DNA from: JAQBQB01 sp963757185
Lineage (GTDB): Bacteria; Gemmatimonadota; Gemmatimonadetes; Gemmatimonadales; Gemmatimonadaceae
Direction of reading: 5' to 3'
NCBI GenBank assembly: GCA_963757185.1
Contig: CAVWQI010000006.1
Location: forward strand, 83,338-147,337
Length of the DNA stretch: 64,000 bases
A program made the translations under genes and the position numbers. The notes beneath the pieces were generated by a model that was given only the letters and a program-made list of their open reading frames with translations, did not search any database and had not been told where the DNA came from. Positions 17,557-25,586 of the stretch are shown here, piece by piece; the stretch's first letter is position 1; each line of letters starts with the position of its first letter.

Positions 17557-18930
17557 TTGCCAATACCCACCCCTGCCGTCGGCAGACGCCGTCCCACCCG
17601 GTCGTCGCTCGGCGCCGCGTGGTCTATAGCGGCGACGACGATCGCCCTGACAAGTGTGGTTGGCTGCGCGGATACCTTCCGCGGCTTGGGTCCCACCCCC
17701 GCGGTAGCCGAAGCCCACGCCAACGAGCTGTTCGAATCGATCGCGGCCCGCTTCGATCGGGTCGAGCTCGAACCGAAGTACGAGCAGTCTCGCCTCCGCC
17801 TCGCACAGGCCGCGCTCGTCCCGTCACGGGTCTTCGGCGACAGCTCCGTCTGGTCGCTCATGCCCTCCGCGACCACGCGCACGCTGCTCGTCCACGGCTC
17901 GTTGAACGAGAAGACCGGCCATTACAGGCTCGAGACGCGTACGTCGCTCACGCCGCTCGTGCACGGCGGAGATACTCGTCACACACTACAGCTCCGGTCG
18001 ATGGAGCCGGACGTCTATCGCTGGGACACCAACGTCGACATGGGCGTCGGCCCCATCGCGGCGGGCGAGGTGAGCAACCTCTGTCTTGCCCTCTTTCGCG
18101 CGGCGGAAGGACGGACCGAAGCGCAACTGCGTGAGGACTATCGCACCGCGTTTCCGCGCGCGTCGGCCGTCTTCGGCCGTGGCTTCGCCATCGATTCGCT
18201 TCACGTCACGCCCGCCCCGGGCGGCGGCACGAGCGTCTCCATCACCGCCGGGTTTCACCCCGAGGCCATGCGCGAGTCTTACCCGGCGCTGGCGAACTAC
18301 CTCGAGAAATATCTCGGTCCGGCGAAGTACCACTTCACGCTCGCCGGCAAGGACGGAACCCAGTTGCTCGACGTGACGGGACGCGACCGGTTCGTCACGT
18401 TCCGCTATCGCGTCGCCGAGGGTCGGCTCGCGCCGCTCACCGGCCCGCTCAAGCCGTGGTCGGACACGCTGCGGCTCACGTCCGACATCAAAATGAAGGT
18501 GAAGCTGTTCCACGTCGGGTTCCACCAGCTGGTGACCGACTTCGTGATCTCCAACGTGGGCCACGAGCGCGCGATTTCGATCATCGCGCAGCGCGAGCCG
18601 GAGTGGGACCTGCCGCTCGTCACCGAACGGTTGATTCGTACGCCGCTTCATCGGCCGTTCGTCGGCCAGGGATCGCTGTTCCAACTGTCGGTGCGAGACA
18701 CCGCGGGAGGCCAGACGGTCTTCGCGCGGCGCACGCGATTCGACGTCCAGGAGAGTACGATCGCCCGCTTTCTTGGCTCGCTCGCCGGCCGCATGATGAG
18801 CGACCTCGATGCGAGCGTCGAAGCCGAGGAAGACCGATTTCTCCGCGACGGCTTCCTGGCGATGCAGGCCGACCTGAAGACGGCCGCGCGCGCGTGGGGT
18901 TCCCGCGATGGCGGACTCGGCCTCTATTAG
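17557..18930 (+). CDS. Putative large lipoprotein of unknown function
   Basis: The frame is open from 17245, but that stretch overlaps tRNA-Gln. I place the start at TTG 17557, which gives a signal peptide with basic residues (RRRPTR) and a lipobox SVVGC (Cys37), 457 residues in all. An earlier TTG near 17442 is possible. The mature protein is mixed alpha/beta with an acidic helical start (EAHANELFESIAARFDRVEL) and a C-terminal region rich in charged helices (LDASVEAEEDRFLRDGFLAM). I do not recognise a domain. No Shine-Dalgarno sequence is evident, so the start is uncertain although coding below it is convincing. Confidence 0.65.
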   Translation: MPIPTPAVGRRRPTRSSLGAAWSIAATTIALTSVVGCADTFRGLGPTPAVAEAHANELFESIAARFDRVELEPKYEQSRLRLAQAALVPSRVFGDSSVWSLMPSATTRTLLVHGSLNEKTGHYRLETRTSLTPLVHGGDTRHTLQLRSMEPDVYRWDTNVDMGVGPIAAGEVSNLCLALFRAAEGRTEAQLREDYRTAFPRASAVFGRGFAIDSLHVTPAPGGGTSVSITAGFHPEAMRESYPALANYLEKYLGPAKYHFTLAGKDGTQLLDVTGRDRFVTFRYRVAEGRLAPLTGPLKPWSDTLRLTSDIKMKVKLFHVGFHQLVTDFVISNVGHERAISIIAQREPEWDLPLVTERLIRTPLHRPFVGQGSLFQLSVRDTAGGQTVFARRTRFDVQESTIARFLGSLAGRMMSDLDASVEAEEDRFLRDGFLAMQADLKTAARAWGSRDGGLGLY

Positions 18931-19085
18931 AACGTTGTCATTGTCTTTTCGTTGCGCCGCCGCGCGCCCCGCGTTACTGTGGTGCGCGCACGTGCATGGC
19001 ACATCGAGCGGGTCTGGCGACGCGGCATGATCCTCGACGGACAACGAATTTCAGCTGGCGCACGTGCCGATTTCGAGGAGGCAGT

Positions 19086-19469
19086 ATGCTGATCCTTTTC
19101 GGCGGCGGAGACGGCGGCGGTTTCTGGGTGGGCCAGGATGGTAAGGTCCATCACATTGGCCCCTACGGCCCGGACGTCCTGCGTCAGCTCAAAGCGGTGA
19201 GCGCGCTCGTCAATGTCGCGACGCACCAGGACGGCGGAATTACGAAAGAGGCCGGGGCGCTCGCCGAACGCCTGTCCACGACCGTAATTCCGGAACTCAC
19301 CAAGGTCGCCGGCGCGACACAACTTGGCGACAATTCGATCGCGTTCATCGACGGAGACGACGGGTTCGTCTGCGGATCGACCGGTAAGCGTCCGATCCCA
19401 ATTCCGCGCCATCTGTCCGCCGGCAACGTGTTTTCACCGGTCAGCTCGCAACCGGCGGTTCACGCCTAG
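19086..19469 (+). CDS. Small hypothetical protein
   Basis: A 127-residue soluble protein with a Gly-rich opening (MLILFGGGDGGGFWVGQDG). A helical middle follows (LRQLKAVSALVNVATHQDGG, then LAERLSTTVIPELTKVAG), then a short strand region AFIDGDDGFVCGSTGKRP. AGGAGG lies just upstream of ATG 19086, and a perfect terminator follows the stop. It is transcribed alone. I do not recognise the family. Confidence 0.72.
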   Translation: MLILFGGGDGGGFWVGQDGKVHHIGPYGPDVLRQLKAVSALVNVATHQDGGITKEAGALAERLSTTVIPELTKVAGATQLGDNSIAFIDGDDGFVCGSTGKRPIPIPRHLSAGNVFSPVSSQPAVHA

Positions 19470-19487
19470 CGCGCCCGTCCGGAACGA

Positions 19488-19518
19488 AAAAGGGAGACGA
19501 CCAGATCGTCTCCCTTTT
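19488..19518 (+). terminator. Rho-independent terminator, symmetric
   Basis: Perfect 13-bp inverted repeat AAAAGGGAGACGA / TCGTCTCCCTTTT with a five-base loop, 19 bases after the preceding stop codon. The A and T tracts make it usable on both strands. Confidence 0.93.
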
Positions 19519-19757
19519 GCTATGCTGAATGGCCAGGGGCGGGAGAAAAAGGAAACGCCACCAAGCCTTGGGCTGGTGGCGCCGCGCCTACCTGGGTGAG
19601 CCCCCCGGAGTTGCCTCGCTCGCCGTCATTGGAACTCTGCGTCCTACCGATCGGCGGCGGGCATATATCCGGAGGCCGATTCTAGCCAGAACCGTGCCCT
19701 GTTGTCTCATCCTACGTGCGATCCGCGGCGGAAGTGTCACCACGCCGCGTCCTTCCA

Positions 19758-19830
19758 TGGAGCTGACCGGGATCGAACCGGTGACCTCTGCAGTGCGATT
19801 GCAGCGCTCTCCCAGCTGAGCTACAGCCCC
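19758..19830 (-). tRNA. tRNA-Ala (anticodon CGC)
   Basis: A 73-nucleotide cloverleaf on the minus strand beginning GGGGCTGTAGCTCAGCTGG. It has the G3:U70 pair that defines alanine identity, anticodon arm CTGCA-ATCGCAC-TGCAG (anticodon CGC), T arm ACCGG-TTCGATC-CCGGT and discriminator A73. No CCA is encoded. Confidence 0.96.
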
Positions 19831-19850
19831 CTTCCGACTTCACCCCATGG

Positions 19851-19875
19851 AAAAGGCCCCGCAGGTCGCGGGGCC
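19851..19875 (-). terminator. Terminator-shaped hairpin upstream of tRNA-Ala
   Basis: GGCCCCGC (19855-19862) and GCGGGGCC (19868-19875) form an 8-bp stem followed, on the minus strand, by TTTT. It lies about 20 bases upstream of tRNA-Ala on the same strand. No minus-strand gene is visible before it, so it may only insulate the tRNA from antisense transcription. Confidence 0.5.
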
Positions 19876-20021
19876 GCCTCCCACAAGACCTAAAACTAGA
19901 AGGCGACTGCGCTTGCGTCAAGTTGACTTGCGAGCGCGCGCGAGGTAACAAACGGGTGGGCGCAGTTCTCCGCACACCCCACCCGTTCCAGTTCTCCGTA
20001 CTCCGCACCCCGCACCCGCCC

Positions 20022-20984
20022 GTGTTCCGAGATCTAAGAGCCGCCGACGTCATCGCGGCCGCCGACCGAATCCGACCGCTGATCCGTCGCACACCGCTCG
20101 TGCGCAGCGAGGAGCTGAGTGCGATTGCCGGGGGCGACGTCTACTTCAAGCTCGAGAACCGGCAGATCACGGGCTCGTTCAAGCTGCGCGGCGCGCTGAA
20201 CGTGCTGGCGACTCTTCCCCTCGATGCGCGCGCCCGCGGCGTCGTCGCGTCGTCGGCCGGCAATCACGGACTCGGCGTCGCCCACGCGGCCAAGCACTTC
20301 GGCACGCACGCGACGATCTTCGTTCCGAGCAACGCCCCGCAGGTAAAGCGCGACGGCATCACGGCCCTCGGCGCCACGATCGACACCTCGCAGCCCCACT
20401 ACGACGCGGCGATGGACGCGGCGAAGGGCTTCGCGGCGCATCACGGGGCGACGTTCATCAACCCGTGCCTCGGCGACATGCTGCTCGCCGGGCAGGGGAC
20501 GGTCGCCCTCGAGATTCTCGGCGATCTCCCCGATTTGCAGACGCTCGTCGTGAACGTGGGCGGCGGCGGTCTACTCGGCGGATGCGGAACGCTGCTGCGC
20601 GCCGTGGCGCCGCACGTTCGGATCGCCGCGGCGCAAAGCGTGAACACGGCCGCGATGTCGCGGTCGTTGGCGGCGGGCCGTCTGGTGGAGATCGAGAATC
20701 TGCCGACGCTTGCCGAAGGCCTGGCAGGTCAGATCGACGAGGACGCGCTAGACATCGGCCGCCACGCTATCGACGACATGACGACGCTCGAAGAGGAGGA
20801 GATCGGGAAGGCGATCGCCTGGCTCTGGTCGACGCACGGCGAGCGCGTCGAGGGCGCCGGCGCGTGTGCCGCCGGTGCGGTGTTGTTCCGCAAGCTTCAC
20901 TCGATCAAGACGCCCGCCGCGATCGTCGTCAGCGGCGGGAACATCGACGATGCCAAGCTCGAAGCGGCCCGACGGCACGCCTAG
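20022..20984 (+). CDS. Threonine/serine dehydratase (PLP-dependent)
   Basis: A 320-residue fold-type II PLP enzyme that deaminates threonine or serine to a 2-oxoacid. The PLP lysine is Lys54 in ITGSFKLRGA. The substrate/cofactor Asn is in VASSAGNHGLGVAHA, and the phosphate-binding glycine loop is VNVGGGGLLGGCG. There is no C-terminal ACT domain, so it is the short, catabolic or racemase-like type rather than full-length IlvA. GTG 20022 is chosen because it sits right before the family N-terminus; ATG-type codons further up fall in low-complexity sequence. It is a single gene. Confidence 0.88.
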   Translation: MFRDLRAADVIAAADRIRPLIRRTPLVRSEELSAIAGGDVYFKLENRQITGSFKLRGALNVLATLPLDARARGVVASSAGNHGLGVAHAAKHFGTHATIFVPSNAPQVKRDGITALGATIDTSQPHYDAAMDAAKGFAAHHGATFINPCLGDMLLAGQGTVALEILGDLPDLQTLVVNVGGGGLLGGCGTLLRAVAPHVRIAAAQSVNTAAMSRSLAAGRLVEIENLPTLAEGLAGQIDEDALDIGRHAIDDMTTLEEEEIGKAIAWLWSTHGERVEGAGACAAGAVLFRKLHSIKTPAAIVVSGGNIDDAKLEAARRHA

Positions 20985-21016
20985 GCGCACCGTCCCGGCT
21001 TAGGCTTCGGAACCGA

Positions 21017-21514
21017 CTATCGGAACTCGCGCGTGATCGCGCTCGAGGCACGCCGCTCGTTGCCGAGCGAGTTGCCACGCGAGCCGTGTGCGTCGGCCGT
21101 GTTGTTTTCCGCGTGGCCGCCGATCGCGACTTCGCGATCGCCCTCCAAACCGCCCGGATGATGCTGGAAGCGCGACTCGATCGACGCGCCGTGCGCCGAC
21201 GTCGAGGACGCGTTGCTTCGGTTGCGCGACTGTCCACGGGCCTCGCCGCCACGGCGTCCGATGGCCGCCATGTGCTCGCGATTCCGGCTCACGGCGACGC
21301 CGCCCTTGCGACCAGCTTCGCGCGCCTCGCCCGAGTCGAACTCGTGGGCCGTGCCCTTGGCATGAGCGGCCTTGCCGCCCTTGCTCGCGATCTCACGTTG
21401 TTTGCTGCGGTCCATCGACGCGAACCCGCGGTTGCTCCGCGTGCGCGCAGATCCGGACCCAGACGTCCCGGTTCCGCCGGTCGCCGTGCGATCATCGTTG
21501 GTTTTGTTCGGCAT
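21017..21514 (-). CDS. KGG-repeat stress protein (GsiB/con-10 type)
   Basis: A 165-residue hydrophilic, Gly/Ser/Arg-rich protein. It carries three degenerate KGG-type repeats: FASMDRSKQREIASKGGKAA, EFDSGEAREAGRKGGVAVS and REHMAAIGRRGGEARG. This matches the stress-induced KGG/con-10 group, which is linked to general stress and desiccation in other bacteria. The tail (about 100-165) is disordered-looking, with several His and Asn. AGGAGGAG lies just upstream of the start. It is divergent from the RNase Z gene and alone in its unit. Confidence 0.88.
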   Translation of the reverse strand: MPNKTNDDRTATGGTGTSGSGSARTRSNRGFASMDRSKQREIASKGGKAAHAKGTAHEFDSGEAREAGRKGGVAVSRNREHMAAIGRRGGEARGQSRNRSNASSTSAHGASIESRFQHHPGGLEGDREVAIGGHAENNTADAHGSRGNSLGNERRASSAITREFR

Positions 21515-21688
21515 TCCAACTCCTCCTGAATGAGTGGCTTTGGCTAATAGCGCCCTTCAGTTACCGGCCACCGTCGACCGATTCAGTGCAAATGGCTTGC
21601 CGCTAGCGGCCCCGACCTGAAGGAAAACCGCATAGGAGGCCTTCTCGCAGCAAAAAGAGTTCCACATGACGGCTATATTCACCCGACC

Positions 21689-22609
21689 ATGTCGCTGACA
21701 GTGCACCTCCTCGGAACATCCGCGTCACGTCCGACCGTCGAGCGCAACGTCGCCTCGCTCGCGCTCCACCGCGAAGGCGAGACGCTGATGTTCGATTGCG
21801 GCGAAGGCACTCAGCGTCAGATGATGCGATACGGGATCTCGTTCTCTCTCCAAGACATCTTCTTTACCCACATGCACGCCGATCACCTGCTCGGTGTGAT
21901 CGGTTTGATCCGAACCATGGCCCTTCAGGGCCGCACCGATTCCCTGCGTCTCTGGGGGCCCAAAGGGACCGCCAGAGTCCTCAAACGCGTGGAGAGCCTC
22001 GGCTTCGAGCGCGCCACCTTTCCCGTCGAGATCCTCGAGCTAGACGACGGTCAGAGCATCCAACGCACGGGCTACGCCATCCGCGCGTTTGCCGTCGACC
22101 ATCGCGGTGCGATGTCCATCGGCTTCGCGATCGTCGAAGAAGAACGCAAAGGCCGATTCAATCCGGACAAAGCACGTGCACTCGGAATTCCCGAAGGACC
22201 ACAGTGGGGAAGATTGCATCGCGGATTATCCGTAACATTGGACGATGGTCGTACGGTCGAGTCGTCGGAGCTCGTGGGAGCGAAAAGATCGGGGCGAAAA
22301 GTGGTCATCACGGGTGACACACGGCCGTGCGCCGCGACCATCGATGCGTCGCGCGGCGCCGACCTCCTGATTCACGAAGCGACCTTCGGCGACGAGGAGG
22401 CCGAGCGGGCGATCGAGACCGGCCACTCCACCGCGCGCGAAGCCGCGCAGATCGCGTGCGAAGCCGGCGTACGGCGCCTCGTCCTCACGCACTTTTCGGC
22501 GAGATACTCGCGCGACGCATCAGAGTTGGAGCAGCAGGCGCGCAGCGTCTTTCCCAATACGATGATCGGGAAGGACGGTATGGAGTTGGAGGTACCGTTC
22601 CAGGACTAG
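21689..22609 (+). CDS. rnz: Ribonuclease Z
   Basis: A 306-residue metallo-beta-lactamase-fold nuclease that trims tRNA 3' ends. Zinc ligands are in THMHADHLLGVIG (His61, His63, Asp65, His66), with further ligands in TGDTRPC and LTHFSARY. The N-terminal MFDCGEGTQRQMMRYGI is diagnostic for RNase Z, and length is normal. The two tRNA genes in this window lack encoded CCA, which fits a need for RNase Z processing. The start has no obvious Shine-Dalgarno sequence. Confidence 0.95.
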   Translation: MSLTVHLLGTSASRPTVERNVASLALHREGETLMFDCGEGTQRQMMRYGISFSLQDIFFTHMHADHLLGVIGLIRTMALQGRTDSLRLWGPKGTARVLKRVESLGFERATFPVEILELDDGQSIQRTGYAIRAFAVDHRGAMSIGFAIVEEERKGRFNPDKARALGIPEGPQWGRLHRGLSVTLDDGRTVESSELVGAKRSGRKVVITGDTRPCAATIDASRGADLLIHEATFGDEEAERAIETGHSTAREAAQIACEAGVRRLVLTHFSARYSRDASELEQQARSVFPNTMIGKDGMELEVPFQD

Positions 22610-22678
22610 CGCGAGCTCGGAGCTGTCGGCCGTACGTCCGGGTCATCCTTCGCCGAGGGGCATCTCGGAGGCGGAAGT

Positions 22679-22787
22679 GAGCCCTGCCTCGAGCATGAGC
22701 TTGAGCAGGAGCCGTGAGCAAAGGTCTGACGGCGCGGGGCAGTTAGGCTCAAGGCTCCTGCTCAGGCTCCCGCTCAAAGCAGGGCTC
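22679..22787. repeat. Compound intergenic hairpin (GAGCAGGAGCC word)
   Basis: Outer arms GAGCCCTGC (22679-22687) and GCAGGGCTC (22779-22787) enclose inner arms TGAGCAGGAGCC (22702-22713) and GGCTCCTGCTCA (22753-22764); all are perfect. It lies between the convergent RNase Z gene and a small minus-strand gene. The design is the same as the other compound hairpins here, with a different sequence. Confidence 0.75.
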
Positions 22788-22845
22788 GCGCCAACCGCGG
22801 CGATGTTCGAGAGGCACGTGGCATCTCTCGAAGGCAGTTGCGCCG

Positions 22846-23142
22846 TTATCCGAGAAGTGTGCTCTCCCCGATGATCGCATCCGGCCGCGAGATCTTCATC
22901 GACCTGCGGTACAGCTTCGTGAGATCATCATCGGTCAACGACTCGAGGACCTTGCCCTTCACGAGCCGCGACGTCACGCTCCGCGCTTCGGGGCCGTTGC
23001 TGATGTACCACGCGTAACGGTCTGTCTTGCCGCTCTTTCCGCCGGGATGATAAAACAACACCATCGCGTTGCTGGAGCCCGGGAGATCCACGTCGACGAT
23101 CCAGAGGATGCCGTCGGGAGAACGCCACGTTCTTGGACGCAT
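22846..23142 (-). CDS. Small hypothetical protein
   Basis: A 98-residue protein beginning MRPRTWRSPDGILWIVDVDL at 23142. Upstream codons to 23292 encode an implausible Arg-rich run. It has a strand-rich first half (NAMVLFYHPGG, DRYAWYISNGPEA) and a helical end (LVKGKVLESLTDDDLTKLYR). It is soluble and I do not recognise a family. It is last in a minus-strand group with DUF2203, thioesterase and lipoprotein genes, 53 bases after the DUF2203 stop. Confidence 0.65.
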   Translation of the reverse strand: MRPRTWRSPDGILWIVDVDLPGSSNAMVLFYHPGGKSGKTDRYAWYISNGPEARSVTSRLVKGKVLESLTDDDLTKLYRRSMKISRPDAIIGESTLLG

Positions 23143-23195
23143 TTCGTTATTTGTGTTTTTTGGATTCAGCCCGGCGTCATCGCTCGGGCAGAGGT

Positions 23196-23597
23196 TCAAA
23201 CGGCGACGGCGGGTGCGAGCGGTTGACGTCCGGCGTAGCCGGCATCGAGCTCGTGCCAGAATTGAACCTGGGGCTCGCCGAGGTGCCAGCACAAGAGCAC
23301 CACGCGTCCCTCGTAGTCGCTCGGGAAATCCACAAGGCCGAGTCGCGGGTCCTTGAGCTGGATTCCAAGATCCTCGAGCTCGCGCTGATACCCATCGAGC
23401 TCGCGCGCGTAGGCCTGCGCCTGGCGCTCGAGCTGTTCGGCGCGGTTGCGCGAATCCTCGGCGCGGTTGGTCGACGCGACGAGGTCCAGCTCGAGGATCG
23501 TCTCACGCCATTTGCGATGCTGCCGCACGACGTCTTCGACGATCTTGCGAACTAGCGGGAGGGTTCGATTGGCCTGGTCGACCGTGAACAGTTGCAT
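23196..23597 (-). CDS. DUF2203 family protein
   Basis: A 133-residue protein matching DUF2203: N-terminal MQLFTVDQANRTLPLVRKIV, a long central coiled coil (about 30-90), and the conserved end RLGLVDFPSDYEGRVVLLCW then LGEPQVQFWHELDAGYAGRQ. The start at 23597 coincides with the domain start; the longer frame to 23792 only shadows the thioesterase gene. It follows the thioesterase gene by 14 bases on the same strand, so the two are probably co-transcribed. The function of the family is unknown. Confidence 0.9.
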   Translation of the reverse strand: MQLFTVDQANRTLPLVRKIVEDVVRQHRKWRETILELDLVASTNRAEDSRNRAEQLERQAQAYARELDGYQRELEDLGIQLKDPRLGLVDFPSDYEGRVVLLCWHLGEPQVQFWHELDAGYAGRQPLAPAVAV

Positions 23598-23611
23598 GTC
23601 TGTCGTTCGTG

Positions 23612-24118
23612 CTATCCGTTCGGTAATGCGTGTTCGGTGGTGCGCGCTTCCGCCTCTCTTTCCTCGAGCCGTCGCCGCCGGCGTTCCTTGGCGGCCGCCC
23701 AGCGCCGCTTCTCGTCCGGGGTTTCCGGCACGAGCCCCGGCACTTCGATGGGACGACCGTTTCGATCCACGGCAACGAACGTGAGGTAGCACGAGTTGGT
23801 GTGCCGCCGCCGGCCAGTCAGCAGGTCCTCGGCTTCAACCCGGACGCCGACCTCCATCGAGGTGCGGCCCACCCAGTTGACGCTGGCTTTCATGACCAAG
23901 AGGTCGCCGAGATGAATTGGCTCGCGAAAGTCGACACGATCGATCGAGGCCGTGACCACCGGCGCCCGGCTGTGCCTGAACGCGGCGATCGCCGCCGTCT
24001 TGTCCATCATCGAAAGAACCACGCCACCGAACACGTGGCCCATGTTGTTGGCGTGCTGGGGCAGCATGAGCTCGGAGGATTCGTGCAGACTGTCGCGGAC
24101 GGCCTTGGACTCTGTCAT
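23612..24118 (-). CDS. Acyl-CoA thioesterase (hotdog fold)
   Basis: A 168-residue hotdog-fold thioesterase. MLPQHANNMGHVFGGVVLSMMD is the classic opening with the catalytic region (Asn and Asp of the hotdog site); RVDFREPIHLGDLLVMKASV and the basic, helical C-terminus also fit the family. It hydrolyses acyl-CoA to free acid and CoA; chain specificity cannot be read. ATG 24118 is the conserved family start. It overlaps the 3' end of the lipoprotein frame upstream on the same strand and is followed by DUF2203. Confidence 0.9.
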   Translation of the reverse strand: MTESKAVRDSLHESSELMLPQHANNMGHVFGGVVLSMMDKTAAIAAFRHSRAPVVTASIDRVDFREPIHLGDLLVMKASVNWVGRTSMEVGVRVEAEDLLTGRRRHTNSCYLTFVAVDRNGRPIEVPGLVPETPDEKRRWAAAKERRRRRLEEREAEARTTEHALPNG

Positions 24119-25304
24119 GGCGGGCAAGCTGGAGGTTCCAACGGCCGAGCATGGCGACGTGAGGCGGCTCGCCATACATCGACGCGGCATTGAAGGCACG
24201 CACGAGCGCCTGTCGGTCGCCCGCGCTGATCGGAGGACGATCGAGCCAGTCCACCCGATGCACCGGCGCGCCGACCAACGCCAATGGCCACTCCCGCATC
24301 GCGCTGTCGGCGATCGAAAGGTGCGCGACGTCGCCGGTCGTATCATACCGCGCGATAACGCGATAGCGCGGCGCGTCCCAATGCTCGGTTCCCGTCGAAT
24401 CCGTCCGCGCTCGGGCCGACGCGGAATCCGGCGACCACGCCACCGAGTCCACCGCCAACGGCTCGAGCTCGAGACCGTTCCCCTCCGGCCCTTCCCCCTG
24501 CCCCGGTACGTGAAACGCGACGGCCGCGCGTCCGGCGAGGGTCGTGATCGTGAAGCTGCGGTCGTCGAACTTCTGTTGCGCGAGGGCGGCCGCGGCGCGC
24601 CGCTCATCGGGGCCGAGTGAGAACGCGACGCGCGACACCGAGTCGCGCATGATCTCGAATTGGTGGCGGCCGGCGGCGATCACGCGGTCGCCATTCGCGG
24701 CGCCGAACAACTCGCGGACGCCGCTCGGCTTGCCGGAGCGAAGATCCACGACGCCTCGCCGAGTTGCGCGCCACGAGTTCCCGCCGCGCGTGCTGACGTC
24801 GAGGCGGTACTCATACGACAAGAACGGACCGAACACGTCCAGAATATCGAGCTCGGCGGTCGCCTGCTGGCTCGGATCGGCTTCGCCGTCTTCGTCGGGC
24901 GACAGGGGTTTCTCGTCGGGATGTGCGCGCGCATACGCGGCCGCCATTCGAGGCACGACAGTGTCCGCGAAAACGAGCGAACTGTCGCCGGTGAGGAGAT
25001 CGCGGCGATACATGAACTGGCCGACGAGCAACGCGTCGTCGTACGACCGGTCGTCGTCGGCGCTGTAAACCTCGTACCACCGGCCGCCGTAGCGCGCCAG
25101 CACGAGGGGCTCGCCGCGGACCTCCGGACGCCCCTCCATCGTGGAAATCCAGTACGTCGAATCGCTGCCGACGACGAGGAACTCGGCGCGCGGCGGCGGA
25201 TTGCGCAGCGCGCTGTCCGTGCCGCGGGAAGGTCCGCAGGCGGCGGTCGCGAGAAACAGCGCCCACACGGAGCGACGGGCCGCCAGGCGCGAGAGGGTTA
25301 ACAT
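23835..25304 (-). CDS. DUF3298/RsiV-like lipoprotein, 3' end possibly frameshifted
   Basis: Begins with a lipobox signal (ALFLATAAC, Cys23). The mature part resembles DUF3298/DUF4163 envelope proteins: LDILDVFGPFLSYEYRLDVS followed by RRGVVDLRSGKPSGVRELFG. Good coding sequence ends near GEPPHVAMLGRWNLQLAR. From 24118 on, this frame runs 284 bases inside the thioesterase gene and reads Arg/Pro/Gln-rich shadow sequence. In another frame a TGA overlaps the thioesterase ATG as ATGA, the usual coupled arrangement, so a one-base change near the end is likely. The coordinates here give the frame as it stands (489 residues). Confidence 0.7.
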   Translation of the reverse strand: MLTLSRLAARRSVWALFLATAACGPSRGTDSALRNPPPRAEFLVVGSDSTYWISTMEGRPEVRGEPLVLARYGGRWYEVYSADDDRSYDDALLVGQFMYRRDLLTGDSSLVFADTVVPRMAAAYARAHPDEKPLSPDEDGEADPSQQATAELDILDVFGPFLSYEYRLDVSTRGGNSWRATRRGVVDLRSGKPSGVRELFGAANGDRVIAAGRHQFEIMRDSVSRVAFSLGPDERRAAAALAQQKFDDRSFTITTLAGRAAVAFHVPGQGEGPEGNGLELEPLAVDSVAWSPDSASARARTDSTGTEHWDAPRYRVIARYDTTGDVAHLSIADSAMREWPLALVGAPVHRVDWLDRPPISAGDRQALVRAFNAASMYGEPPHVAMLGRWNLQLARHDRVQGRPRQSARILRAHAAPARQQHGPRVRWRGSFDDGQDGGDRRVQAQPGAGGHGLDRSCRLSRANSSRRPLGHESQRQLGGPHLDGGRRPG

Positions 25305-25357
25305 CCTAGGCAGAATATACTGGCGGGCCGGCCACGATCGCCGGTCCGAGCAATGGG

Positions 25358-25474
25358 AACGCAGATGACGCAGATCTTGAACGGCAATGACGCAGATGAA
25401 AAGCGAACTTGGCTTGGGAAAACACAAAGTTTTTCATCTGCGGCAATTGTTTTTTCATCTGCGTCATCTGCGTT
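25358..25474. repeat. CGCAGAT-family compound hairpin, copy A
   Basis: Outer arms are an 18-bp perfect inverted repeat, AACGCAGATGACGCAGAT (25358-25375) and its complement (25457-25474). Inner arms AATGACGCAGATGAAAA (about 25386-25402) and TTTTTCATCTGCGGCAATT (about 25430-25448) pair with a few mismatches. The word CGCAGATGA repeats at 9-base spacing. It lies between the divergent lipoprotein and glycoside hydrolase genes and is lower in GC than its surroundings. Confidence 0.9.
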
Positions 25475-25586
25475 CACTTTTTTCAGACGCCAGTCGTGGC
25501 CGACTGGGCGCGCGTCGGCCGGCCAGTCCGCCCATTGGCGCTAGATTTCGACCGTCGCCCCCAAAAATCAGCGGAGCCCCACAACC

